This document shows, one piece after another, positions 1 through 8,720 of a stretch of DNA of 64,000 nucleotides. This DNA comes from Streptomyces physcomitrii (GTDB lineage Bacteria; Actinomycetota; Actinomycetes; Streptomycetales; Streptomycetaceae): positions 62,001-126,000 of the forward strand of contig NZ_JAAWWP010000001.1 in assembly GCF_012273655.1 (NCBI RefSeq). Direction: 5' to 3'. Every line of letters begins with the position of its first letter. The stretch's first letter is position 1. A model generated the notes under the pieces. That model was given only the letters and a program-made list of their open reading frames with translations, was not told the DNA's origin and ran no database searches. The position numbers were made by a program, and so were the translations under genes.

Positions 1-84
1 CGGCGCGGCGGGCGGCGGCGCGGGCCGGGGGGACGGGGCCTCACGGCGCCGGGTCCGGGCCGGTGAGAGCAACGTTCCCCGCCG

Positions 85-127
85 GTCACCGCGCGGGGCA
101 CAGCGCGGAAACCCCGCCTCCCTAGCT
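85..127 (+). promoter_or_regulatory. candidate GlnR box and -10 region upstream of narK
   Basis: The half-sites GTCAC (85-89), GGCAC (97-101) and GAAAC (108-112) resemble the actinobacterial GlnR box (gTnAC-n6-GaAAC); the last two are spaced exactly 5+6. A -10-like TAGCTT follows at 122-127. GlnR control of nitrate uptake genes is known in streptomycetes; its action here is inferred from the motif only. The first 84 bases of the window show no gene. Confidence 0.4.
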
Positions 128-180
128 TCAGGGCCTCAGCAAGAGCGCGCCGCGCCCGCCGAGAAACCGGAGGCGAACAG

Positions 181-1569
181 ATGACTGCCGCGAGCCCGAG
201 CCCCGCCGCACCGAAGCGGCGGGCCAGCCGCTGGATCGACGAGTGGGACCCCGAGGACGAGCGCTTCTGGGAGGCCGGCGGCAAGCGCGTCGCCCACCGC
301 AACCTCTTCTTCTCGGTGCTCTCGGAGCACATCGGCTTCTCGATCTGGACCCTGTGGTCGGTCCTGGTCCTCTTCATGGGCCCGGAGTACGGGATCGACC
401 CGGCCGGGAAGTTCTTCCTGGTGTCGATGGCGACCCTGGTCGGCGCCTGCGCCCGGGTCCCGTACACCTTCGCGGTGGCCCGGTTCGGCGGCCGGAACTG
501 GACGGTCTTCTCGGCCGCGCTGCTGCTGCTTCCCGCGCTGGCGGCCTTCTGGGTGATGGAGCCCGGCACCTCGTACACCACGTTCATGCTCTGCGCGATG
601 CTCACCGGCATCGGCGGCGGCAACTTCGCCTCCTCGATGACCAACATCAACTCCTTCTTCCCGCTGCGGAAGAAGGGCTGGGCGCTCGGCCTGAACGCGG
701 GCGGCGGCAACATCGGCGTCCCCGTGGTGCAGCTGATCGCCCTCACGGTGATCGGCGCCGGCGGCGGACCGCGGGTGCTGCTCGGCATCTACCTGCCGCT
801 GATCCTGGCGGCCGTGGTGCTCTCCGCCCGGCACATGGACAACCTCTCCTCGGTGCGCAACGACACCGGCGCCGCCCGGGAGGCCGCCCGGGACCCGCAC
901 ACCTGGATCATGTCGCTGCTCTACATCGGCTCCTTCGGTTCCTTCATCGGTTACAGCTTCGCCTTCGGCCTGGTGCTCCAGACCCAGTTCGGGCGCACCC
1001 CGCTCCAGGCCGCCTCGATCACCTTCGTCGGACCGCTGCTCGGCTCGCTGATCCGGCCGGTCGGCGGGCTCCTCGCGGACCGCTGGGGCGGCGCCCGCAT
1101 CACCCTCGGCAACTTCGTCGCCATGGCCGCCGCGACCGGTGTGGTGGTGCTCGCCTCGGTCGAGGAGTCGCTGGCCCTCTTCACGGCCGCCTTCATCGCC
1201 CTGTTCGTCCTCACCGGGCTCGGCAACGGCTCCACGTACAAGATGATCCCCGGCATCTTCCAGGCCAAGGCGCGCGCCCGGGGGCTCACCGGCGAGGAGG
1301 CCGCGGCCTGGGCGCGGCGGCTCTCCGGGGCCTCGATGGGCCTGATCGGGGCGGTCGGCGCGCTCGGCGGACTCGGCATCAACCTCGCCTTCCGCCAGTC
1401 CTTCCAGACCGCGGGCACCGGCACCGGCGCCTTCGTGGCCTTCCTCGCCTTCTACGCCGTCTGTCTCCTTCTCACCTGGGCCGTATACCTTCGACGTCCG
1501 GCCCCGGCCGCCGTGCCCGCGGCGGCGGCCGGTGATACGAAGAAGCAGCTCGGTTACGCCGAGGTGTGA
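181..1569 (+). CDS. narK: NarK-type nitrate/nitrite transporter (MFS)
   Basis: Inner-membrane carrier of the nitrate/nitrite porter branch of the major facilitator superfamily, 462 residues with about 12 hydrophobic segments. Two glycine-rich nitrate signatures are visible: GIGGGNFASSMTNINSFFP near residue 140 and GLNAGGGNIG near residue 170, the family's substrate-path motifs. The ATG has a GGAGG ribosome site eight bases upstream. The next gene downstream is the nitrate regulator NnaR, and the promoter region has GlnR-like half-sites, so a role in nitrate uptake or nitrite export for nitrogen assimilation is likely. The direction of transport cannot be read from the sequence. Confidence 0.93.
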   Translation: MTAASPSPAAPKRRASRWIDEWDPEDERFWEAGGKRVAHRNLFFSVLSEHIGFSIWTLWSVLVLFMGPEYGIDPAGKFFLVSMATLVGACARVPYTFAVARFGGRNWTVFSAALLLLPALAAFWVMEPGTSYTTFMLCAMLTGIGGGNFASSMTNINSFFPLRKKGWALGLNAGGGNIGVPVVQLIALTVIGAGGGPRVLLGIYLPLILAAVVLSARHMDNLSSVRNDTGAAREAARDPHTWIMSLLYIGSFGSFIGYSFAFGLVLQTQFGRTPLQAASITFVGPLLGSLIRPVGGLLADRWGGARITLGNFVAMAAATGVVVLASVEESLALFTAAFIALFVLTGLGNGSTYKMIPGIFQAKARARGLTGEEAAAWARRLSGASMGLIGAVGALGGLGINLAFRQSFQTAGTGTGAFVAFLAFYAVCLLLTWAVYLRRPAPAAVPAAAAGDTKKQLGYAEV

Positions 1570-1579
1570 CCCCGTCCGC

Positions 1580-1606
1580 GTAACACCGCGGACATCGGGC
1601 GGAACC
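1580..1606 (+). promoter_or_regulatory. candidate GlnR box upstream of nnaR
   Basis: GTAAC (1580-1584), six bases, GACAT (1591-1595), six bases, then GAACC (1602-1606) follows the gTnAC-n6-GaAAC periodicity over three half-sites. It lies in the 155-base gap between narK and the next gene. Functional assignment is inference. Confidence 0.35.
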
Positions 1607-1724
1607 GGGCCTGTCATGCCCCGTTGGCAGGCTCGGCCGCCCGAGGACGCGAGCGGCACCACGGGGGGCCGGGCGCCGTACAGCGGGCCGGTCACCATAC
1701 GAACGGGACGAGCGGACGAGAGCC

Positions 1725-2864
1725 ATGCACGAGAAGGAACACGGTCCCCTGGCGGGATTCACGGTCGGAGTGACCGCCGCCCGCCGGGCCGACGAGCTGA
1801 TCGCCCTGCTCGAACGGCGCGGCGCGGCGGTCCTGCACGCCCCCGCCCTGCGTATCGTCCCGCTCGCCGACGACGGTGAACTCCTCGACGCCACCAAGGG
1901 GTTGATCGAGAGGGCGCCGGACATCGTGGTGGCCACCACCGCGATCGGCTTCCGCGGCTGGATCGAGGCCGCCGAGGGCTGGGGCGTGGGCACCGCCCTG
2001 CTCGACCGGCTCGGCACGGTGGAACTCCTCGCCCGCGGGCCCAAGGTGAAGGGCGCGATCCGGGCCGCCGGGCTCACCGAGCACTGGTCGCCCAGCTCGG
2101 AGTCGATGGCCGAGGTGCTGGACCGGCTGCTCGACGAGGGGGTCCAGGGGCGCCGGGTGGCGGTGCAGCTGCACGGCGAGCCGCTGCCCGGCTTCGTCGA
2201 GTCGCTGCGCGAGGCCGGGGCCGAGGTGGTCGGCGTCCCCGTCTACCGCTGGATGCCGCCGGAGGACATAGGGCCCGTGGACCGGCTGCTCGACACCGTG
2301 GTCGCCCGCGGCGTCGACGCCCTCACCTTCACCAGCGCGCCCGCCGCGGCCTCCCTGCTCTCCCGCGCCGAGGAGCGCGGGCGGCTGGCCGAGGTGCTCG
2401 ACGCCCTCGGCCACGACGTCCTCGCGGCCTGCGTGGGACCGGTCACCGCCCTTCCGCTCCAGTCCCGGGGCATCGACACGGTGGCCCCCGAACGCTTCCG
2501 GCTCGGCCCGCTCGTCCAGGTGCTCTGCCAGGAACTCCCCTCCCGCGCACGGGTGTTGCCGATCGCGGGTCACCAGGTGGCGATCCGCGGCCACGCGGTC
2601 CTGGTGGACGGCGAGCTGCGGACCGTGCCGCCCGCCGGGATGGCCCTGCTGCGCGCGCTCGCCCGCCGCCCCGGCTGGGTCGTCTCGCGCGGCGAGCTGC
2701 TCAAGGCGCTGCCCGGCGCGGGCACCGACGAGCACGCGGTGGAGACCGCGATGGCCCGGCTGCGCACCTCGCTCGGCACCCCGAAGCTGATCCAGACGGT
2801 CGTCAAGCGCGGCTACCGGCTCGCCCTCGATCCGCACGCGGAGACCAAGTACGCGGGGGAGTAA
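1725..2864 (+). CDS. nnaR: HemD-like domain fused to winged-helix regulator (NnaR)
   Basis: 379 residues. Residues about 10-260 form a uroporphyrinogen-III synthase (HemD) fold; residues about 280-370 are an OmpR/PhoB-type winged helix ending in the recognition part KLIQTVVKRGYRLAL. This fusion is the architecture of NnaR, a regulator of nitrite reductase and nitrate assimilation that works with GlnR in S. coelicolor (recalled from literature). Position directly after narK supports this. Whether the HemD part still has synthase activity cannot be told. The ATG at 1725 follows a weak purine-rich ribosome site. The alternative name is bifunctional uroporphyrinogen-III synthase/response regulator. 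Confidence 0.85.
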   Translation: MHEKEHGPLAGFTVGVTAARRADELIALLERRGAAVLHAPALRIVPLADDGELLDATKGLIERAPDIVVATTAIGFRGWIEAAEGWGVGTALLDRLGTVELLARGPKVKGAIRAAGLTEHWSPSSESMAEVLDRLLDEGVQGRRVAVQLHGEPLPGFVESLREAGAEVVGVPVYRWMPPEDIGPVDRLLDTVVARGVDALTFTSAPAAASLLSRAEERGRLAEVLDALGHDVLAACVGPVTALPLQSRGIDTVAPERFRLGPLVQVLCQELPSRARVLPIAGHQVAIRGHAVLVDGELRTVPPAGMALLRALARRPGWVVSRGELLKALPGAGTDEHAVETAMARLRTSLGTPKLIQTVVKRGYRLALDPHAETKYAGE

Positions 2865-2991
2865 GGCAGTTGGGTCCCGTGTCGGCGGCGGGCGGATACC
2901 GGGGGAATCGGCGCCGACGGGGTTCCGGTCGGCCGCCGGGGCGGGCACTGTAGGGGGACGGCAGGCACCGGATCCCCGAAACGGCGGTGAC

Positions 2992-3597
2992 ATGCTCATG
3001 GCAGCGAGCCCCCTCGGTACGGCTTCCCCCGCCTACCCCTTCCGCTTCGACTCCGGCCGGGTCTGTCTCGACCTGCTCGCCACCGCCCACCCCGCCGAAC
3101 GCCTCGACACCGTGCTGCGGCTGCGCTCCTGGTGCACCGGGGTCGGACTGGTGCCCGGCGGTACCCCGCTGCTCGCCGCCGACCCCGGCTGGCTCGCCGC
3201 CTTCCGTGAACTGCGCGAGCACCTCGCCCGCCTGACCCGCGCGGCCCTGGAGGACGGCGCCCCCGCCCGCGGCGCCCTCGACCGCGTCAACGCCCTGGCC
3301 CGCGAGGCCCCGCCCGCCCCGCGCGCGGTACGCGCCAGTGACGGCAGCCTGATCCGCGCCCTGCACGCCGAGCCCGGCTGCGCGGCCCTGCTCGCCGTCA
3401 TCGCCCGGGACGCCGTCGACCTCCTCACCGACCCGCGCTCCCGCGCCGGACTCCGCCGCTGCGAGGGCGACAATTGCCCCCTGGTCTACCTCGACACCTC
3501 CCGCGGCAGGCGCCGCCGCTGGTGCTCCAGCGAGGTCTGCGGCAACCGGGAACGGGTGGCCCGGCACCGGCGGCGGGCGGCACTGGCCCGGGCTTAG
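2992..3597 (+). CDS. CGNR zinc finger protein, ABATE domain
   Basis: 201 residues. The N-terminal part matches the ABATE (putative stress-induced transcription regulator) domain. The C-terminus has the CGNR zinc finger: CEGDNC about residue 160 and CSSEVCGNRERVARHRRR near 180, giving the four cysteine ligands and a basic tail suited to nucleic-acid binding. Such proteins are presumed transcription regulators with unknown targets. A second in-frame ATG lies at 2998. It is monocistronic by position, with about 125 bases to nnaR upstream and about 200 to the sigma factor gene downstream. Confidence 0.85.
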   Translation: MLMAASPLGTASPAYPFRFDSGRVCLDLLATAHPAERLDTVLRLRSWCTGVGLVPGGTPLLAADPGWLAAFRELREHLARLTRAALEDGAPARGALDRVNALAREAPPAPRAVRASDGSLIRALHAEPGCAALLAVIARDAVDLLTDPRSRAGLRRCEGDNCPLVYLDTSRGRRRRWCSSEVCGNRERVARHRRRAALARA

Positions 3598-3802
3598 GGC
3601 GCGGCCGGCTCTGATCCGCCGGGCACTCCTCGCGGGGCGGGTCGGCTGTGGGGCGTGCCCCGGGCGCGGCCGGTTCGGGGGCGGCTGGTTCGGGCGCGCC
3701 CGGGGCAAGAAAATCCGCGGCCCGTTGAACGGTGCGCCCTGCCGTACGTACTCCCTGGAAGGGCACCGCTCCGGGTGGTCCGCAGGGGAGGTGGGCGCAG
3801 GC

Positions 3803-4366
3803 GTGAGGGAGGATGCGGCGGTGGCCGGGGAACGCCTGGCGGCGGCCGGTCATGGCGCGCCGCACGACGAGGAGTTGATGCGCGCGCTGTACGAGGAGCA
3901 CGCGGCGCCGCTGCTCAGCTATGTCCTGCGGCTCGTCGCGGGGGACCGCCAGCGGGCCGAGGACGTGGTGCAGGAGACCCTGATCCGGGCCTGGCGCAAC
4001 GCCGACCGCCTTGCCGCGCACGGGAGTTCGCTGCGCCCCTGGCTGGTCACGGTGGCCCGCCGGATCGTGATCGACGGCCACCGCAGCCGCCAGGCCCGGC
4101 CGCAGGAGGTCGACCCGGCACCGCTGGAGGGCGTCCCCGCCTCGGACGAGATCGACCGGGCGCTGTGGCTGATGACCCTCACCGACGCCCTCCAGGACCT
4201 CACGCCCGCCCACCGCGCCGCCCTGGTGGAGACGTACTTCCTGGGCCGTACGGTCAACGAGGCCGCCGAGACACTGGGGATACCGAGCGGCACCGTGCGC
4301 TCGCGGGTGTTCTACGCCCTGCGCGCGCTCCGGCTGGCTCTGGAGGAGAGGGGGGTGACGGCATGA
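3803..4366 (+). CDS. sigU: ECF RNA polymerase sigma factor (SigU-like)
   Basis: Group 4 (ECF) sigma factor. Sigma-2 is seen in DVVQETLIRAWRN and sigma-4 in LTPAHRAALVETYFLGRTVNEAAETLGIPSGTVRSR as a helix-turn-helix. Start choice is uncertain: GTG 3803 is preferred for a GGGGAGG site upstream; ATG 3725 and ATG 3878 are in the same frame. The stop overlaps the ATG of the next gene (ATGA, 4363-4366), so sigma and anti-sigma are translationally coupled. Gene order (narK, nnaR, CGNR, this pair, HelD, malic enzyme, HU) matches what I recall around S. coelicolor sigU/rsuA, whose deregulation blocks aerial growth; the symbol rests on that synteny. Confidence 0.8.
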   Translation: MREDAAVAGERLAAAGHGAPHDEELMRALYEEHAAPLLSYVLRLVAGDRQRAEDVVQETLIRAWRNADRLAAHGSSLRPWLVTVARRIVIDGHRSRQARPQEVDPAPLEGVPASDEIDRALWLMTLTDALQDLTPAHRAALVETYFLGRTVNEAAETLGIPSGTVRSRVFYALRALRLALEERGVTA

Positions 4367-5625
4367 CGGGTGAGGACTCCTGGATGACGGGGGAGGACTT
4401 CCGGGAGACCGGCGGACGGGACGGGGCCGGCCACCCGCTCTTCGGGACGGGCCCGGTGTACGGAAACGACCGGACTCACCGGACTCATCGCACCGACCCG
4501 CCTGACCGGCCCGAGGGGAGCGACCGGGTCGACGGCAAGGACCCGGTCCACGAGACGGTGGGGGCCTACGCCCTCGGTCTGCTCGAAGAGGAGGAGGCCC
4601 GGGACTTCGAGACGCACCTCGCCGGGTGCGATCTCTGCGGGGCGCGGCTGGTGGAGTTCCGGGGGCTGCGGCCGCTGCTGGACCTCATGGGTGGGGTGGG
4701 GGGAGACAGAGCCGGAGTCGGAGAGGGGGCCGGGGCCGGAGACGGAGACGTAGACGGGGCCAGTGGGGGAGCAGCGGTCCCTGGATCGACGGTCAGCGGA
4801 TCGGCGGTCCCAGGATCGGTAATCCCAGGATCCCCTGTCCCAGGATCGGCAGTCCCTGGACCCCCGGTCCCAGGATCGGCACTCCTCGGTTCCCCGGTCC
4901 CTGGTGCCGCGATCCCCGGACCGGCGATCCCTGGACCGGCGATCCCCGGATCCCCGCTCCAGGGTTCCCCGACCCCAGGACCCGCCGCACCCCCCGGCTC
5001 CCCGACCCCCGTACCCCCACCCCCCGACCCCTCGCCGCAGGCACCCCTCCTCCCCCGCCTCCTCCACCATGTGGCCCGCGAACGGGTCCGCCGCCGCAGG
5101 CGCGCCCTCGCCCTCGCCGCGGCCGCCGCCCTGCTGCTCGTCGGCGGGCCGCTCGCGGTGCTCGCCGCGGACCGGGACCGCGAGCCCGCGGCGGCGCCCG
5201 GGGACGCGGTGCCCGCCGACCGGCAGACCCTGCGGGCCACCGACCCGAAGACCCGGGTGACCGCCGAGATCGGCATGGAGCCCCGGGCCTGGGGCACCCA
5301 CACGGTGCTGCGGCTGAGCGGCGTACGGGGCCCGCTCACCTGCTCCCTGTACGCGATCGGCGTCGACGGCAGCCGGGAGACCGTCTCCACCTGGGCCGTC
5401 CCCGAGGGCGGCTACCGGCCGGGCCGGGGCGGCTCCACCGGCGGCCACGGCCCGGACGACCGCTACCCGCCGGACCAGCAGGGCGGACCGGACCAGCGGG
5501 GCGGATCCGGTGCCTACGGCGGCCTGAACGTCGAGGGCGGTGCCTCCTACCGCCCCGCCGGGATCGACCACTTCGAGGTGCGGACCACCCAGGGGCGGCG
5601 CCTGGTGACGGTCAGCAACCCCTGA
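4363..5625 (+). CDS. rsuA: zinc-binding anti-sigma factor with pentapeptide-repeat linker (RsuA-like)
   Basis: 420 residues. The N-terminal anti-sigma domain carries the ZAS motif H85-x3-C89-x2-C92 within ETHLAGCDLC. One hydrophobic helix (about residues 245-268, ALALAAAAALLLVGGPLAVLA) anchors it in the membrane, followed by a secreted domain of about 150 residues. Between zinc motif and helix lies an unusual linker of 14 pentapeptides of the type PGSxV (residues 138-208) encoded by a perfect 15-nt register array. It should hold the coupled sigma factor inactive at the membrane. The N-terminal 60 residues are also poorly conserved-looking and polar. Confidence 0.82.
   Translation: MTGEDSWMTGEDFRETGGRDGAGHPLFGTGPVYGNDRTHRTHRTDPPDRPEGSDRVDGKDPVHETVGAYALGLLEEEEARDFETHLAGCDLCGARLVEFRGLRPLLDLMGGVGGDRAGVGEGAGAGDGDVDGASGGAAVPGSTVSGSAVPGSVIPGSPVPGSAVPGPPVPGSALLGSPVPGAAIPGPAIPGPAIPGSPLQGSPTPGPAAPPGSPTPVPPPPDPSPQAPLLPRLLHHVARERVRRRRRALALAAAAALLLVGGPLAVLAADRDREPAAAPGDAVPADRQTLRATDPKTRVTAEIGMEPRAWGTHTVLRLSGVRGPLTCSLYAIGVDGSRETVSTWAVPEGGYRPGRGGSTGGHGPDDRYPPDQQGGPDQRGGSGAYGGLNVEGGASYRPAGIDHFEVRTTQGRRLVTVSNP
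4776..4985. repeat. 15-nt tandem array, 14 units, in anti-sigma gene
   Basis: Fourteen uninterrupted units of 15 nt, each like GGTCCCAGGATCGGC, in exact register from 4776 to 4985. Units vary by a few bases and keep the CC-x-GGA core. They encode (A/V)-(V/I/P)-P-G-(S/P) pentapeptides. Confidence 0.95.
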
Positions 5626-5738
5626 ACCCGGGCCGGTGACCGCGGGAATCCGGCACGAGTCGCCGGGGTGGGACAGTGCACACGTGTCGCCTCTTTCGCG
5701 TACGGTAGACGGCTGCCAAGTCAGGAGAAGGGGGCCCG

Positions 5739-8135
5739 GTGGCCGCGCAGCAAGCCGTCGATTCCACTGGTGATCCGGTCGGGTCCGCCAAAGGCGCCGA
5801 GAGCGGGGTGCCGGGGCCGCCCCAGGGGTCGGAACCGTCCCCGGACTCGCTGCGCGAGCGGGAGATCGGCGCCGAACAGGAGCACCTGGACCGGGTCTAC
5901 CGGCGCCTCGAGGAGAAGATCGACGAAGCCGAGTTCCTGATGAACGACGCCGCCCGGCGCGGTCAGGTCGGCACCCCGGGGGCGCTCGCCGAGCGCGACG
6001 CGCAGGTCTTCCGCGCCGGTGTCCATCTCAACCGGCTCAACAACGAGTTCGAGGACTTCCTCTTCGGCCGGATCGACCTGCTCAAGGGCAAGGACGGCAA
6101 GAAGGGCCCGGACGGCGCGTACACCGCCGTCGAGCCCGCCGAGGGCGCGGTGCGCGAGGACGGCACCGCGGACATCGCCGAGACCCTGCACATCGGCCGG
6201 ATCGGCGTGCTCGACGCCGACTACGCCCCGCTGGTCATCGACTGGCGCGCCCCCGCCGCGGCCCCCTTCTACCGGTCCACCCCGGTGGAGCCCGGCCGGG
6301 TGGTGCGCCGCCGGGTGATCCGCTCCAAGGGCCGCCGGGTGCTCGGCGTCGAGGACGATCTGATGCGGCCCGAGCTGACCGCCTTCCTGGACGGCGAGCG
6401 GCTCGCGGCGATCGGCGACGGCGCGCTGATGGCCGCCCTCGGCCAGGCCCGCGGCCACACCATGCGCGACATCGTCGCCTCCATCCAGGCCGAACAGGAC
6501 CTGGTGATCCGCGCCCCCGCCGCCTCCGTCACCTACGTCGAGGGCGGCCCCGGCACCGGCAAGACCGCGGTGGCCCTGCACCGGGCCGCGTACCTGCTCT
6601 ACCAGGACCGGCGCCGCTACTCCGGCGGCATCCTGATCGTCTCGCCGACGCCGCTGCTCGTCTCGTACACCGAGGGCGTGCTGCCCTCGCTCGGCGAGGA
6701 GGGGCAGGTCGCGATCCGCGCGGTCGGCTCGCTCTACGAGGGCCCGGACGGCGGGCAGGCCACCGAGTACGACTCCCCGGCCGCCGCCCGCGTCAAGGGT
6801 TCGGCGCGGATGCTGAAGGTGCTGCGCAAGGCGGCCCGCGGCGCCCTGGAGCTCGGCGAGGTCCCCGCCCGGCTGCGGGTGGTGGCCTTCGGGCGCCGCC
6901 TTGAGCTCGACACCGAGGCCCTCGCCCGGATCCGCGCCTCCGCCCTCGGCGGCACCGCCCCCGTCAACCTGCTGCGCCCGCGCGCCCGCAGGCTGCTGCT
7001 CGACGCGCTGTGGGCGCAGTCCGGCGCGGGCAGCAGACACACCGATCCGGAGCTGGCCGCCGAACTGCGCTCCGGCTTCGACGAGGACGTCAGCGCCGAG
7101 GACTCCTTCCAGTCCTTCCTGGACGCGTGGTGGCCCGAGCTGACCCCGCGCTCCGTCCTCGCCGCGATGGCCGACGAGCGCCGCCTCGCCCGCTGGTCGC
7201 GCCGGGTGCTGAACCAGAACGAGGTCCGCAGGGCCGCCCGCTCCTTCGCCAGGAAGGAGCTGAGCGTGCACGACGTGGCCCTGCTCGACGAACTCCAGGC
7301 CCTCCTCGGCACCCCGGTCAGGCCCCGCCCCCGCCGCGAGCTGGACCCGCTCGACCAGCTCACCGGCCTGGAGGAGCTGATGCCGCGCCGCGAGGAGACC
7401 CAGCGCGAGCGCGCGGAGCGGCTGGCCCAGGAGCGCACCGAGTACGCGCACGTCATCGTCGACGAGGCGCAGGACCTCACGCCGATGCAGTGGCGGATGG
7501 TCGGCCGCCGCGGGCGGCACGCCACCTGGACCGTGGTCGGGGACCCGGCGCAGTCCAGCTGGTCCGACCCGGAGGAGGCCGCCGCGGCGCGCGACGAGGC
7601 GCTCGGCAGCCGCCCGCGCCGCCGCTTCACCCTCACCGTCAACTACCGCAACCCCTCCGAGGTCGCCGAACTGGCCGCCCGGGTCCTCGCCCTGGCCATG
7701 CCGGGCGCCGAGGCCCCGCGGGCGGTCCGCTCCACCGGTCTGCGCCCGCGCTTCCGGGCGGCGCAGGACGGCGCGCCCGCCGGGGCGCTGCGCGAGGAGG
7801 CCGCCCGGCTGCTCGGCCAGGTGGACGGCACGGTCGGTGTGGTGGTCGCGATGCGCCGCCGCGAGGAGGTCCGCCGGATCCTCGCCGGGCTCACCGCGCC
7901 GGACGGCCCGGCGGCGGACACCGGGCGCGTGGTGGTGCTCGGCAGCCTGGAGGCCAAGGGCCTGGAGTACGACGCCACGCTGGTGCTCTCGCCCGCCGAG
8001 ATCGCCGACGAGAGCCCCGCCGGGCTGCGTGTCCTCTACGTCGCCCTGACCCGCGCCACCCAGCAGCTCACCGTGGTCTCCACGCCGCGCGACCTCCCGG
8101 ACGCCGAGGGCGTGCCGGACCTGCTGCGCGACTGA
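5739..8135 (+). CDS. helD: HelD-type RNA polymerase-associated UvrD-like ATPase
   Basis: 798 residues, usual HelD size. N-terminal coiled-coil (about residues 30-110, LREREIGAEQEHLDRVYRRL onward) is the arm that enters the polymerase channels. Superfamily 1 motifs follow: Walker A GGPGTGKT near residue 270, DEAQDLTPMQWRM near 575, YRNPSEV near 635 and VALTRATQQL near the C-terminus. HelD proteins free stalled RNA polymerase from DNA. Streptomycetes have several; the rifampicin-induced HelR type has a palindromic RAE element upstream, which I do not see here, so this is more likely a housekeeping paralogue. The GTG start follows AGGAGAAGGGGG. An 8-bp palindrome ACACGTGT lies at 5680-5687 in its short upstream gap. 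Confidence 0.9.
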   Translation: MAAQQAVDSTGDPVGSAKGAESGVPGPPQGSEPSPDSLREREIGAEQEHLDRVYRRLEEKIDEAEFLMNDAARRGQVGTPGALAERDAQVFRAGVHLNRLNNEFEDFLFGRIDLLKGKDGKKGPDGAYTAVEPAEGAVREDGTADIAETLHIGRIGVLDADYAPLVIDWRAPAAAPFYRSTPVEPGRVVRRRVIRSKGRRVLGVEDDLMRPELTAFLDGERLAAIGDGALMAALGQARGHTMRDIVASIQAEQDLVIRAPAASVTYVEGGPGTGKTAVALHRAAYLLYQDRRRYSGGILIVSPTPLLVSYTEGVLPSLGEEGQVAIRAVGSLYEGPDGGQATEYDSPAAARVKGSARMLKVLRKAARGALELGEVPARLRVVAFGRRLELDTEALARIRASALGGTAPVNLLRPRARRLLLDALWAQSGAGSRHTDPELAAELRSGFDEDVSAEDSFQSFLDAWWPELTPRSVLAAMADERRLARWSRRVLNQNEVRRAARSFARKELSVHDVALLDELQALLGTPVRPRPRRELDPLDQLTGLEELMPRREETQRERAERLAQERTEYAHVIVDEAQDLTPMQWRMVGRRGRHATWTVVGDPAQSSWSDPEEAAAARDEALGSRPRRRFTLTVNYRNPSEVAELAARVLALAMPGAEAPRAVRSTGLRPRFRAAQDGAPAGALREEAARLLGQVDGTVGVVVAMRRREEVRRILAGLTAPDGPAADTGRVVVLGSLEAKGLEYDATLVLSPAEIADESPAGLRVLYVALTRATQQLTVVSTPRDLPDAEGVPDLLRD

Positions 8136-8720
8136 CCCGCGGCCGTCCGGATCCGGGTCCCCGCGCGGCCCGGACCCGGGCCCGGGACGGCCGGATCCGG
8201 CCGCCCCGGCCGTCCGGATCCGGCCGTCCGGACGAACTTCCGTGACGGGAATGGCCTTCCGGGGATCCTTTGTTACCGTGGATGTGGCACCGGCTCGATC
8301 CAAGCCCCCGGGCCCAACCTTCGTCGCTACGAGCGACCACTTGCCGCGAGGCGAGCATGGCGGGCCGGTGCCACCTACTTCCCGCGGGAGACCGCGGGCG
8401 CACAGCACGAAGCACGAGACAGCACGAACACAAGACAGTACGAGCGCCACACGAGGTCCGTTCCGCAGCCGCGGGGCGGACCTTCTGCGTGTGCGGCGGC
8501 GGGCCCGGCGCACCCCGGCCCGCGCACCTCCCGGGGAACGGGTGGGGAACAGAACGTACGCAATCAGGGGCCGTTACCACGTACCCGGCAGTAGGTGCGA
8601 CGATCGGTCCACGCCGCCTGGGCCGTGTCGGCCCGGCGGCAGTCCCGCGCCCGGTGAACCGGTACGCGTACCGCGCGCGGGGCGAACACGCGCACAGAGA
8701 ACAAGCAGAGGAAGTCGGTC
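8136..8720. other. 585-base gap between helD and malic enzyme gene
   Basis: No convincing gene. The first 100 bases are dense in palindromes (for example GGCCGGATCCGGCC at 8189-8202 and CCCGGGCCCGGG near 8175) and could terminate helD. The middle holds three direct repeats ACAGCACGA, ACAGCACGA, ACAGTACGA at 8402, 8419 and 8435, spaced 16-17 bases, in a locally AT-richer stretch. The long leader suggests a regulated promoter for the downstream gene. Confidence 0.6.

Noticed and set aside
136..1698. Long minus-strand open frame opposite narK (520 residues)
   Set aside because: Composition (Gly/Arg/Glu/His) is that of an antisense shadow of a high G+C gene; the plus strand encodes a complete transporter.
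3655..4362. Upstream extension of the anti-sigma frame to 3655
   Set aside because: This part is an alternative frame of the sigma gene; the ATGA overlap at 4363 fixes the start.
5626..5738. Rifamycin-associated element upstream of helD
   Set aside because: The known 19-bp RAE palindrome is not visible; only a short ACACGTGT palindrome is present.
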